Source of the DNA: UBA6544 sp049601975
GTDB lineage: Bacteria > Pseudomonadota > Alphaproteobacteria > UBA8366
Direction: 5' to 3'
Assembly: GCA_049601975.1 (NCBI GenBank)
Contig: JBMYRC010000123.1
Coordinates: forward strand, 1-12,368
DNA length: 12,368 bases
Below, in pieces: positions 1 through 7,312 of this stretch; the first letter of the stretch is position 1, and each line of letters opens with the position of its first letter. The notes beneath the pieces are model-generated. The model made no database searches and had not been told where the DNA came from. It saw only the letters and a list, made by a program, of their open reading frames with translations. A program made the position numbers and the translations under genes.

Positions 1-36
1 CCCTCTCCCGCTTGCGGGGGAGGGTTAGGGTGGGGG
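1..36 (+). repeat. Palindromic intergenic repeat, copy 1 (cut by window edge)
   Basis: The window opens with CCCTCTCCCGCTTGCGGGGG, followed by AGGGTTAGGGTGGGGG. The arms CCCTCTCCCGC and GCGGGGGAGGG can fold back on each other. A copy in the same orientation lies at 10107-10142 and an inverted copy at 10052-10083. G/C-rich pyrimidine/purine palindromes of this kind are common between genes in alphaproteobacterial chromosomes. This one sits just upstream of the first operon. No T-run follows it, so a Rho-independent terminator is not supported. The left end may lie outside the window. Confidence 0.6.
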
Positions 37-83
37 CTCTTGAGGTTTTGTGATACGATTCTCCCACCGATAGGAGGAACATC

Positions 84-467
84 ATGGCGCAAGCATACGA
101 TCTGGAAGAAGTGCTCAACACCGTCACCTTTCTCGAAGGGCGGACCATTCACACTGATACCAAGGGAACTTTCGCACGGGTCGCGGATTATCGCGATGGC
201 GGTATCTTCACCGGTGGATTTTCCGGGACCAGCCAGTGGGAGCGCCATCCGAGCGGCGACGAGATCGTGCAAATTCTCAAGGGCGCGGTGACGCTGACCC
301 TGAAGACCGAGGACAAGGTTGAGAATGTCGATTTGACGGCGGGAATGATCGCCATCGTGCCGCAGAATACTTGGCATCAGTTCAATGCGCCGGACGGAGT
401 CACCTTGATGACCACCACACCGCAACCAACCGAACATATTGAGGACGCTGAGCCGCCCGTTGGTTAG
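84..467 (+). CDS. Small single-domain cupin protein (cupin A)
   Basis: This is a 127-residue protein with one cupin beta-barrel and no signal peptide. Cupin motif 1 lies at about residues 47-68 (GTSQWERHPSGDE) and motif 2 at about 87-101 (AGMIAIVPQNTWHQFN). Candidate metal ligands are E53, H55, E60 and H98. The first histidine of the usual HxH pair is replaced by glutamate (E-R-H), so the metal site may be atypical or lost. The ATG is preceded by a strong AGGAGG at 72-77 with a 6-base spacer, which fixes the start. It is the first gene of a plus-strand operon, 9 bases ahead of the M20 peptidase gene. Small cupins beside catabolic genes may be isomerases, dioxygenases or ligand sensors; the sequence does not decide between these. 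Confidence 0.85.
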   Translation: MAQAYDLEEVLNTVTFLEGRTIHTDTKGTFARVADYRDGGIFTGGFSGTSQWERHPSGDEIVQILKGAVTLTLKTEDKVENVDLTAGMIAIVPQNTWHQFNAPDGVTLMTTTPQPTEHIEDAEPPVG

Positions 468-476
468 GTCTGCGAC

Positions 477-1619
477 GTGACGTTCTACGAGAATATTTTT
501 GACGCGGAAGAAATAGCCGCCGGGATCGCCGCGTGGGCGTCGATCGAGAGTCCGAGCTTTGATGCCGCTGCCGTCAACCGGATGATGAATGTCGCCGCGC
601 AGACGATGGCGGGATTGGGAGCCGCTGTCGAACGGATTCCGGGCAGCGATGGATTCGGCGATGTGGTGCGCGCCCGTTTCGAATGGGGCGAGGGGCCGGG
701 CATTCTGGTGCTGGGACATTTGGACACGGTGCATCTGGTTGGCACCTTGGCCGAAACCCTGGCGGTGACGCGGGACGGGGACAGGCTCTACGGTCCTGGT
801 GTCCTCGATATGAAGGGCGGTATGTATCTCGCCGTTCACGCCGTCGAAAAGCTGATCGCGGCGCGTGGTAGCCTTGGTCTGCCGGTCACGTTTCTGTTCA
901 TTCCGGACGAAGAGGTCGGCAGCCCTTCTACCCGCGCCTTGATCGAGGCGGAGGCGAAGGCCAGCCGCTATGTCCTGGTGCCGGAGCCGGGAAAACCGGG
1001 TAAATTCGTCACCGGCCGCCACGCTTTCTTGCGCTACAAGCTGCATACATACGGGCGGCCCGCCCATGCGGGAGTCGCCAAGGGTGTCGGTAAGAGCGCG
1101 ATCAGCGTCATGGCACGGCTCATCACGGAAGTTGAAGGCTTCAGCGATGTGGAGCGGGAGAGGACATTCCGCGTCGGCGTGATCGAGGGAGGCAATTTCG
1201 TCAATGTCATTCCGACCGAATGCCATGCGGAAGTATTATGCGTGGCACCGACGCCGGAGGATTTCGTCGAGGTGCAACGGCTTATGGGCGGACTCGTGTC
1301 TCCTGATCCGGATGTCCGGCTGGAAGTGGAGCCAGGACCGGTGCGGCCACTCTTCACCATGCACGAGGCATCGGAGGAACTCTACGAGGTGGCGCGCCGG
1401 GTCGCCCGAGATGTCGGGCTTGATCTCGGCTATGGCCAATTTGGTGGCGGCAGTGACGGTAATTTCTGCGGGGCGCTCGGCATACCGACCCTGGATGGGC
1501 TCGGTGTGTGCGGCGACGGTGTGCACACGAAGCAGGAGCATTTACTGGTGTCGTCCTTGGTACCGAGGGCGCGGCTTTTTGCCGGTCTCCTCGAAGAGCT
1601 CGCCAAACGGAATAGGTAA
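477..1619 (+). CDS. M20 family metallo-carboxypeptidase (CPG2/ArgE/DapE-like)
   Basis: This 380-residue zinc hydrolase should cleave an amide or peptide bond at the C-terminal or N-acyl side of an amino acid; the substrate is unknown. The M20 metal ligands and catalytic residues are all visible by comparison with CPG2: H81 in GHLDTVH with D83, bridging D111 in LDMKGG, catalytic E145 and ligand E146 in PDEEVGSPSTR, E170 in VPEPG, and H350 in GDGVHTKQEH. Residues of about 180-290 form the lid/dimerisation domain, including RPAHAG at 194-199. No signal peptide is seen, so it is probably cytoplasmic. The start is GTG at 477, just after the cupin stop, with only a weak ribosome site, which suggests translational coupling. 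The next gene starts 6 bases downstream. ArgE, DapE or glutamate carboxypeptidase are possible, but the CPG2-like pattern with full-length lid fits best. Confidence 0.88.
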   Translation: MTFYENIFDAEEIAAGIAAWASIESPSFDAAAVNRMMNVAAQTMAGLGAAVERIPGSDGFGDVVRARFEWGEGPGILVLGHLDTVHLVGTLAETLAVTRDGDRLYGPGVLDMKGGMYLAVHAVEKLIAARGSLGLPVTFLFIPDEEVGSPSTRALIEAEAKASRYVLVPEPGKPGKFVTGRHAFLRYKLHTYGRPAHAGVAKGVGKSAISVMARLITEVEGFSDVERERTFRVGVIEGGNFVNVIPTECHAEVLCVAPTPEDFVEVQRLMGGLVSPDPDVRLEVEPGPVRPLFTMHEASEELYEVARRVARDVGLDLGYGQFGGGSDGNFCGALGIPTLDGLGVCGDGVHTKQEHLLVSSLVPRARLFAGLLEELAKRNR

Positions 1620-1625
1620 ATTTCC

Positions 1626-2465
1626 ATGGAAACCTATCGCCATATCGACGCGAAACCGCTGACGGTGAATGTGGGCGCAGAGATTTCGGATGTGGATTTG
1701 CGCCAACCGAGCCCGGAGGCGCAAGCGGATATCCGACAGGCATTGATTGACCGAAAAATCATTATCTTTCGGGATCAAGACCTCAGTCCCCATCAATATG
1801 CCGAGTTCATGCGAATTTTCGGGACACCGGTGAAGGAAGACATGGCTGTCGACGACGGGCATCCGGCGGAAGTCGGTGCGATCCATATCCGCCCGGACGA
1901 ACAGCAGCGGATCAATTTTTGGCATATGGACCATTCGTTCCGTGACTTGCCAACTCCGATCCTCAGTCTCTACGCCAAGCTCCTGCCACCGGTTGGCGGC
2001 GATACGCTCTTCACCAGTTTGGAAGCGGCATATGACGGTTTGTCGGAGCGGATGAAGGAGCGGATCGAGGGATTGAATTGTTTTCACCGGGTGACGACGA
2101 CGCAGAACACAAAACGGCGTCATACGGCGGAAGAGGCCGCGGCCATGGCGAAAGCGCCGCCGGTCTTACACCCCTTGGTCGGGCTCAATCCGGCGAATGG
2201 CCGCAAATTCCTATTCGTGAATGTACCGATTTATTGCCGCAGTATCGCCGAGATGCCGACAGAGGAGGGAGACGCACTGCTACGAAAGCTGTATCTCCAC
2301 GTGCAACAGCCCGAATTCCATCTGCGCGTTGTATGGCGCGAAAACACCGTCGTTGTGTGGGAGAATGTGCATTGCTTGCACTATCCGGTTGCCGACTATT
2401 TCCCGCATGAACGCAAGCTGTGGCGGGTCGTAATCGAAGCCACGGATCGGCCCCGAGCCGCATAA
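1626..2465 (+). CDS. TauD/TfdA-family Fe(II)/2-oxoglutarate-dependent dioxygenase
   Basis: This 279-residue protein has the expected length for the TauD/TfdA family, which couples oxidative decarboxylation of 2-oxoglutarate to hydroxylation of a substrate such as taurine, alkyl sulfate or an aryloxyalkanoate. The facial triad is visible: H100 and D102 in the HMD motif (NFWHMDHSF), and H252 in ENVHCLHYPVADY. The 2-oxoglutarate-binding arginine is probably R267 in LWRVVIEATDRP. The signature HPLVGLNPANGRKFLFVN spans about residues 182-199. The last gene of a tightly spaced plus-strand operon, it stops 11 bases from the oppositely oriented cupin B gene. The real substrate cannot be read from sequence; no sulfonate ABC transporter is nearby, so calling it taurine dioxygenase would be unsupported. 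Confidence 0.9.
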   Translation: METYRHIDAKPLTVNVGAEISDVDLRQPSPEAQADIRQALIDRKIIIFRDQDLSPHQYAEFMRIFGTPVKEDMAVDDGHPAEVGAIHIRPDEQQRINFWHMDHSFRDLPTPILSLYAKLLPPVGGDTLFTSLEAAYDGLSERMKERIEGLNCFHRVTTTQNTKRRHTAEEAAAMAKAPPVLHPLVGLNPANGRKFLFVNVPIYCRSIAEMPTEEGDALLRKLYLHVQQPEFHLRVVWRENTVVVWENVHCLHYPVADYFPHERKLWRVVIEATDRPRAA

Positions 2466-2476
2466 CCATACGATAG

Positions 2477-2890
2477 TTATTCGTCTAAGACGGGGTATCC
2501 GTGTTCTTTGGATTCCAGGTCACGGTAGTTTACCACGCGCTCGGGGTTAGAATGGATGCCGAGCAATTTCAGCGTACTGTCTCCGGCGGTCCGAAAGCTG
2601 TGCCACATACCCGCCGGAATGGCGATGCTGTCTCCCGGGCCAAGTCGGACGGGTGTGTCCTCTTCACCTTCCTGCCAAGCATCCGCTTCGCCCTCTAGAA
2701 TGAAGAGCACCTCGACATACGGATGGCGATGCAATTGCGCCTCATACCCTGGTTCCGCAACCTGGATACCGGTCCGCACCGGCGTGTCGCCGTCGGCCAC
2801 TAATGGGTGATAAGAGGAGAACGGGCCGAAATCGACCTTTTCGGCATCGGCTAGCTTTTTCACTTTCAATGTCTTCAATTCCGCGCTCAT
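2477..2890 (-). CDS. Small single-domain cupin protein (cupin B)
   Basis: This 137-residue cupin has a canonical metal site. Motif 1 is H54-R-H56-PYV-E60 followed by LFILEGEADAW. Motif 2 is GPGDSIAIPAGMWHSF, with H97 as the fourth ligand. There is no signal peptide or membrane segment. The ATG is preceded by a GGAGA ribosome site at a usable distance. It is the last gene of the minus-strand operon ThDP enzyme, GT41 protein, MFS transporter, cupin, with 44 bases between it and the transporter stop. It differs from cupin A in keeping the full HxH...E...H set. Possible roles are a metal-dependent isomerase or oxygenase step, or a sugar/acid-binding accessory protein; none can be chosen from sequence alone. 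Confidence 0.86.
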   Translation of the reverse strand: MSAELKTLKVKKLADAEKVDFGPFSSYHPLVADGDTPVRTGIQVAEPGYEAQLHRHPYVEVLFILEGEADAWQEGEEDTPVRLGPGDSIAIPAGMWHSFRTAGDSTLKLLGIHSNPERVVNYRDLESKEHGYPVLDE

Positions 2891-2934
2891 ACCGATTTCT
2901 CCGTTTTGGTCGGGTTATCTTAGCAAATCTCAGC

Positions 2935-4146
2935 TCAAGCCCAAAGTGCTCGTCGCCATTTTAACGCAATCGCCGCGACGGCAATGATATCGATTGCAGC
3001 GAAAATCCAGACGGTCCCGACATATCCGATTGCATCGATCAGGACGCCCGCGATCGGCAAACCGATCCCCAATCCATAGACAGCCAACATCCGCACGCCC
3101 ATTACACGGGCTCTTAGCTCTGCGGCGGCGGTGCCGAGGATCAGGCTCGACATCGATAGCATCGTGAAACTTTGCACGATGCCGATACAGAATAGGACCG
3201 CGAGCCCGAGCTCGATTTTCGTTATGGCGGCAAATATGGCCAACAGCACATACCAGCTCAAGGCGAAGGCGAACATGAAAGTGGCTGGTCTTCGCGAACC
3301 GCCGGTCGTTGCCATCAGGATAGAACCGACGAACGCCCCCGACGCGTATGCCGCGATGAGCGTTCCCAATCCACCCTCACCGACGTGGTAGATTTCCTTG
3401 GCCGAAAACGGCAACAGTGAAATGGTGAAGGGAAAGGCTGAGAAATTGATCAGGAACGCCAACCACATCAGCGCCAGCAGGCGCGGGGTATTCCAAATAT
3501 AGACGAAGCCTTCCTTCAATTCGCGCCACCGCGAAGTTACCTCCTCCGGCCGTGACGATTGCGCGAGGCCCAGCGAGAAAAGAAAACTCATGACATAGAA
3601 TGCTGCGACCACGATATACGTATTGCCGATCCCAAAAGCCGCGAACAACCCGGCGCCTGCCAACGCACCGAAGATGCGGGCGGTATCTTGGGTCGTTCGC
3701 GCCAACCCGATGCCCCGAACCAAATGCTCTGGCGGCATGGTGTCGCCAATCAATGAATTGCGCATCACCAGGTCTGACTGGCGCACCAATCCCGCTAAGA
3801 GAGAGATCGCCAAGATGAAATATGGCGTCAGCTGATCGGTCATACCGAGGATCATGGTCACGACCGCGAGGCACGCGTAATAAGCCCGCATGAAGCAGAG
3901 CATCGTCCGCCGCCCGAGCCGGTCGCCGAGCATGCCGAAGACGGGTGCGACCAATGTTCCGATGAATCCGAGCGCGCCGAATGCCGTCAACAAAATGACT
4001 GAATCCGTTGTCACCAACACGTACCAGCCGAGTACGAGCATCTCCATCTCGAATGCCCAAGAGGTCAGTAGATCGGCAGGCCATTGAAACCGGAAACTGC
4101 GAACCCGGAAGGGGGCCAAGGCCTCGAACTTATTGATTATGCTCAT
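2935..4146 (-). CDS. Major facilitator superfamily transporter, 12 TM
   Basis: This inner-membrane secondary transporter has about 403 residues. Hydrophobic stretches spread through the whole length fit 12 transmembrane helices. MFS motif A is visible in the loop after helix 2 (GMLGDRLGRR, residues 71-80). General architecture resembles MFS_3/EntS-like exporters, a loose similarity that does not identify the substrate. I place the start at the ATG at 4146 because it overlaps the upstream gene's TGA as ATGA, a classic translational-coupling junction. A longer frame exists from a TTG at 4185, but it has no special support. Together with the GT41 gene and the ThDP enzyme upstream it forms one operon, so its cargo is probably the substrate or product of those enzymes (inference). 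Confidence 0.9.
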   Translation of the reverse strand: MSIINKFEALAPFRVRSFRFQWPADLLTSWAFEMEMLVLGWYVLVTTDSVILLTAFGALGFIGTLVAPVFGMLGDRLGRRTMLCFMRAYYACLAVVTMILGMTDQLTPYFILAISLLAGLVRQSDLVMRNSLIGDTMPPEHLVRGIGLARTTQDTARIFGALAGAGLFAAFGIGNTYIVVAAFYVMSFLFSLGLAQSSRPEEVTSRWRELKEGFVYIWNTPRLLALMWLAFLINFSAFPFTISLLPFSAKEIYHVGEGGLGTLIAAYASGAFVGSILMATTGGSRRPATFMFAFALSWYVLLAIFAAITKIELGLAVLFCIGIVQSFTMLSMSSLILGTAAAELRARVMGVRMLAVYGLGIGLPIAGVLIDAIGYVGTVWIFAAIDIIAVAAIALKWRRALWA

Positions 4147-5516
4147 TGAGACGGCTGCGCCATCTTGGTTTGCCGTATCCTCCAAGCGGCCCGGTAAACT
4201 CGCTCGAGGTTCCGCGTGAAGCGGCGACTGTCATGGAGGCGAGAGGCCTGGAGCATGGGCCGGAGCGCCCCCCGAATGCGGGCGAGAAAGTCAACATTAC
4301 CGGCGAGTTCCGTGGCGCGCACAATATAGGCTTCTTCTGAGGCCGCGGAGAACGCTTGCAGTCCGACGCTGTGCAAGAGGCTGCTCGACATGCGGGCGAC
4401 GAAGCGATCTCCGAGGAGCGAGATCACCGGCACGCCCATGAGCAGAGCTTCGAATGTGGTGGTCGCTCCGCTAAAGGGAAACGGATCGAGGGCGATGTCG
4501 ATCCGGTTATATTGCGCTAGATGCTGGCCTCGATTCTCGGTGCTATCGAGAAATTGGATGCGGTCTGCCGCGATTCCGTGGTCGGTAAAGCCTTTGGCGA
4601 TGCGTTCGGTGAGCGCGGTGTTCGTATAGATATCGTAGAATTTCAGCAGTAGCCGCGAATTAGGCACTTGTTGCAACACACGGCTCCACAGGGAAATCAC
4701 ACGGGTGGTGATTTTGATCGGGTTGTTGAATGAGCCGAACGTGACGTAATTATTCACCTGCACAGGCGGGGCGGTAATGTCCGGCATCTCGTGGGGGAAA
4801 GCCTGTATTGTCCAGCACGGCATATGGATGACACGTTCTAGGAACGGTTCCGTGCCGTCACGCGGGGTGCTGATGCAGTCACCGATAAAATAGTCGACCT
4901 CTGGAATGCCGACGGAACAGTTGTTGTGCCAAGAGATTTGCACCGGTGCCGGTCGATGCCGGGCAATAGCGGGAAGCCATCGTGCGGTGTGGGCAGCGAG
5001 AATAATGAGAATGTCGATCTCATCCTCCCGGATCATTCGCGCGGCATCAGTCGAAGATACACCGGAGAAATTACGGTGGGAATCGCAGCGCTGCAGAAAT
5101 TGCTCCGTGGCACCGTCCGGCCGCGATAGATCGGCATAACCTGAAATGTGAAACTGCTCCCGGTTGTGAAAATGCAGGGCGGGAAGGGTGCCGAGCGTCG
5201 CCGGGTTCGCGCAAAAATCTAGCGCCATGTAACCGACTCTCAGTTTGTCCCGTGGCGGTGCAGAAATTACAGGCTCGGCAGGTTCGGTGTTGTGCGGTGG
5301 GTTTAAAGCCGTCCAAAATCTCAGGGAATCGAATATCTCATCGACAGTGCCGTCTTCAGCGTATTGCAGCGCCTCCATCTTGATCGCATGGGCTTCGAAG
5401 AAATCAGGGTTATCCCTCACTAGAATTTCGCAGAGGTCGACGGCGTCGCGGAGAAAGCCTGCGGCTTTTAGGTTCGCGGCTTTCTGTAATGTCTCGAGTT
5501 CTTCGGCATTCGCCAT
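4143..5516 (-). CDS. GT41-type glycosyltransferase (OGT/SPINDLY C-terminal domain) with short TPR-like N-terminus
   Basis: This 457-residue protein has a short helical, TPR-like N-terminus (about residues 1-75) followed by a GT41 catalytic region (about 90-445). Matches to the family include KLRVGYMALDF (91-101), EDEIDIL (164-170), RPAPVQISW (188-196), VTFGSFNNPIKI (258-269) with K268 at the nucleotide-sugar lysine position, DIALDPFPFSGATTT (340-354) and GVPVISLLGDR (361-371). Family members transfer GlcNAc (OGT) or fucose (SPINDLY) from a nucleotide sugar to Ser/Thr of proteins. Two oddities stand out: the histidine usual in the GYVSxDFxxH motif is asparagine here (N104), and the GYPxTTG segment is altered to NNCSVG. 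The TPR array is far shorter than usual, implying a reduced target-binding surface. It starts 19 bases after the ThDP enzyme stop and overlaps the MFS start by ATGA. Activity and donor are uncertain. Confidence 0.85.
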   Translation of the reverse strand: MANAEELETLQKAANLKAAGFLRDAVDLCEILVRDNPDFFEAHAIKMEALQYAEDGTVDEIFDSLRFWTALNPPHNTEPAEPVISAPPRDKLRVGYMALDFCANPATLGTLPALHFHNREQFHISGYADLSRPDGATEQFLQRCDSHRNFSGVSSTDAARMIREDEIDILIILAAHTARWLPAIARHRPAPVQISWHNNCSVGIPEVDYFIGDCISTPRDGTEPFLERVIHMPCWTIQAFPHEMPDITAPPVQVNNYVTFGSFNNPIKITTRVISLWSRVLQQVPNSRLLLKFYDIYTNTALTERIAKGFTDHGIAADRIQFLDSTENRGQHLAQYNRIDIALDPFPFSGATTTFEALLMGVPVISLLGDRFVARMSSSLLHSVGLQAFSAASEEAYIVRATELAGNVDFLARIRGALRPMLQASRLHDSRRFTRNLERVYRAAWRIRQTKMAQPSQ

Positions 5517-5535
5517 AGGTGGGCGCTCTTTTGCC

Positions 5536-7194
5536 CTATCGCGCTTCGATCTCGTCGATGCGTGCGGAGGGAGAGATATGGTTGAGGCTTACTCGAGTCT
5601 CTATCACGCATGGTCCGTCATGAGCCATGGCAGCGGCGACAATCTCCTCGGCCTCGGCTTCGGTTTCGATCTTAAACCCTTTTGCGCCGAAAGCTTCTCC
5701 CCACGCAGCGAAATCTGGGTTCACTAAATCAGTCGCCGTCTTACGGCCGGGGAAACTACGGGCCTGATGCATACGGATCGTGCCGTAGGCGTTGTTGTTG
5801 GAGACGAATATCTTGATCGGCACGCCATACTGGATGGCGGTCGCCAATTCGTTGCCGGTCATTAACGCTCCGCCATCACCAACAAAGACAATGATCTGAC
5901 GGCCGGGCGTGGAGAGGCCTGCGGCGACTCCGGACGGCACACCCGGACCCATGGCGCCGACGGTAGCGCCGATAAACATGTTCTCTTGCCCCATGTTTAG
6001 GAAGCGCGACGGCCAGCTGGAGAAGTTGCCAGCGTCGCAGGTGACCACGGCGTCCTTTGCCATGTGTTTGTCGATGGCGGTCACCACATGGCCGAAGACG
6101 ACGCCGTCGTTGGAGGAGACCGGCGTCCAGTTCATGACTTCTTTGTGAATGCTGTTCAGGCGCTGCACCCAGGCGGCGCGACCGCTCGGCAGTTCACCGG
6201 CACCTTCGGCCCGCATCGCCTTGATGAACTCGTGTGGATCGCAGCCGATGCCCAATTCCGGTTGGAAATTTCTGCCAACCTCTTCAGTGCTCGGCCAGAC
6301 ATGGATCATCGGTTGATCCGGCTTCGGTGCCCTTGGGAAAGTGAATCCTTGGCTCATCGAGGGGCCTATACGCTCACCTAATACCAGCAACAGGTCGGTC
6401 TCCTGCATGGCGTCGAGCAGCTCTTTCGGCGCGCGATTGAAGAGCCGGCCGGCGGCATTCGGGTGGCGGCTGTCGAAGACATGAAAGCGCCGTTGCGAGG
6501 TCGCGACCGGCAGTTGGAACTCCTCGGCAAAGGCGGTGAAATCCGCTAGCGCTTCGGCACCGTGTAAACGTCCACCTGCGATGACGAGTGGCTTCTCCGC
6601 TTTTCGCAGCATATCGAGTGCCTGTGCGGCGTCCGACGCGGCGGGACCCGTGATTGCTTTCTTGCGAGGGCCGAGCGGTTCGGCATCGGAGGGGCCGTAG
6701 AGTAAATCTTCCGGTAGCACGACCACGACCGGCCCGGGCGTGCCCGCTTGTGCCACATGAAAGGCACGGGCCACTGCTTCGGAAATACGCGACGGGTCGA
6801 TGACCTCGATAACCATCTTCGCGGTGTCGGAAAATGTCTTGGAATAGTTCATTTCCTGCAACGCGCCGCGTCCTAATTCGTCGCGCTCCGCTTGCCCGAT
6901 CAGGAATACGACAGGCTCCGCATCGTGATAAGCAACATGTAGCGCGATAGCGGTGTTCATGGCGCCGGGCCCCCGGCTGATGATGCAGACGCCAGGCTCG
7001 TTCCTAAGGCGCGCATGTGCCGCCGCCATGAATCCGGCACCGCCCTCATGTCGGCAGACCACCAGCTGCATGTTCGGGAAGTCGATGAAGGCGTCGGTCA
7101 GCGGCAGATAGCTTTCGCCCGGTACACAATAGGCGACATCAACCCCGTGGAGGTCGAGCGTGGCAGCGAGAACGTGGGCGGCGGTATTTGTCAT
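5536..7194 (-). CDS. Thiamine-diphosphate-dependent enzyme, acetolactate synthase-like large subunit
   Basis: This 552-residue protein carries the full three-domain architecture of the acetolactate synthase/pyruvate oxidase/benzoylformate decarboxylase family. The N-terminal pyrimidine-binding domain contains the activating glutamate E50 in CRHEGGAGFMA. A central domain covers about residues 185-335. The C-terminal pyrophosphate domain contains the GDG...NN Mg/ThDP motif (G439-D440-G441 to N466-N467). The reaction should be cleavage or ligation of a 2-oxoacid carbon-carbon bond. No small regulatory subunit (ilvN/ilvH) lies next to it, and the neighbours are not branched-chain amino-acid genes, so biosynthetic IlvB is unlikely. 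The ATG at 7194 follows a weak AGGAA. It is the first gene of the minus-strand operon and is divergent from the cysteine hydrolase gene. Confidence 0.9.
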   Translation of the reverse strand: MTNTAAHVLAATLDLHGVDVAYCVPGESYLPLTDAFIDFPNMQLVVCRHEGGAGFMAAAHARLRNEPGVCIISRGPGAMNTAIALHVAYHDAEPVVFLIGQAERDELGRGALQEMNYSKTFSDTAKMVIEVIDPSRISEAVARAFHVAQAGTPGPVVVVLPEDLLYGPSDAEPLGPRKKAITGPAASDAAQALDMLRKAEKPLVIAGGRLHGAEALADFTAFAEEFQLPVATSQRRFHVFDSRHPNAAGRLFNRAPKELLDAMQETDLLLVLGERIGPSMSQGFTFPRAPKPDQPMIHVWPSTEEVGRNFQPELGIGCDPHEFIKAMRAEGAGELPSGRAAWVQRLNSIHKEVMNWTPVSSNDGVVFGHVVTAIDKHMAKDAVVTCDAGNFSSWPSRFLNMGQENMFIGATVGAMGPGVPSGVAAGLSTPGRQIIVFVGDGGALMTGNELATAIQYGVPIKIFVSNNNAYGTIRMHQARSFPGRKTATDLVNPDFAAWGEAFGAKGFKIETEAEAEEIVAAAMAHDGPCVIETRVSLNHISPSARIDEIEAR

Positions 7195-7312
7195 GGCGGT
7201 CGGTTCCTATTTGTCGCTTTCTATATCTTCGAGAGTATTATCTATTCCGATTGTAGGCGGTGAGTAACCCGAATTTTGGAAAGGAGCCCCGCCCGGAAAG
7301 GAGCGTTCAGCG
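7195..7312 (+). promoter_or_regulatory. Divergent intergenic region between ThDP-enzyme operon and cysteine hydrolase
   Basis: These 118 bases must carry the promoters of both the minus-strand operon and the plus-strand hydrolase, unless one is read from further away. For the hydrolase, TATTAT at 7236-7241 is a reasonable -10 box, with TTGTCG at 7211-7216 as a weak -35 at a long 19-base spacing. On the minus strand, TACAAT (rc of 7250-7255 region) is a possible -10 without a good -35. GGAAAGGAGC occurs twice, at 7278-7287 and 7295-7304. The second copy is the hydrolase ribosome site, 9 bases before ATG. No convincing operator palindrome is seen. Confidence 0.35.

Noticed and set aside
1542..2123. 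Minus-strand open frame of 193 codons opposite the M20/TauD junction
   Set aside because: It crosses two well-supported genes and shows no family resemblance.
2462..2480. ATAAC...GTTAT mini-hairpin between the convergent TauD and cupin B genes as a bidirectional terminator
   Set aside because: The stem is only five A/T-rich pairs, overlaps both stop codons and has no T-run, so a terminator call is not supported.
4147..4185. Longer start of the MFS gene at TTG 4185
   Set aside because: The ATG at 4146 overlaps the upstream stop as ATGA and leads directly into the normal cytoplasmic N-terminus; the TTG has no extra support.
5536..7194. Assignment of the ThDP enzyme as biosynthetic acetolactate synthase (ilvB)
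   Set aside because: No regulatory small subunit or ilvC/leu genes are adjacent, and the partners are a GT41 protein and a transporter; only the family-level call is safe.
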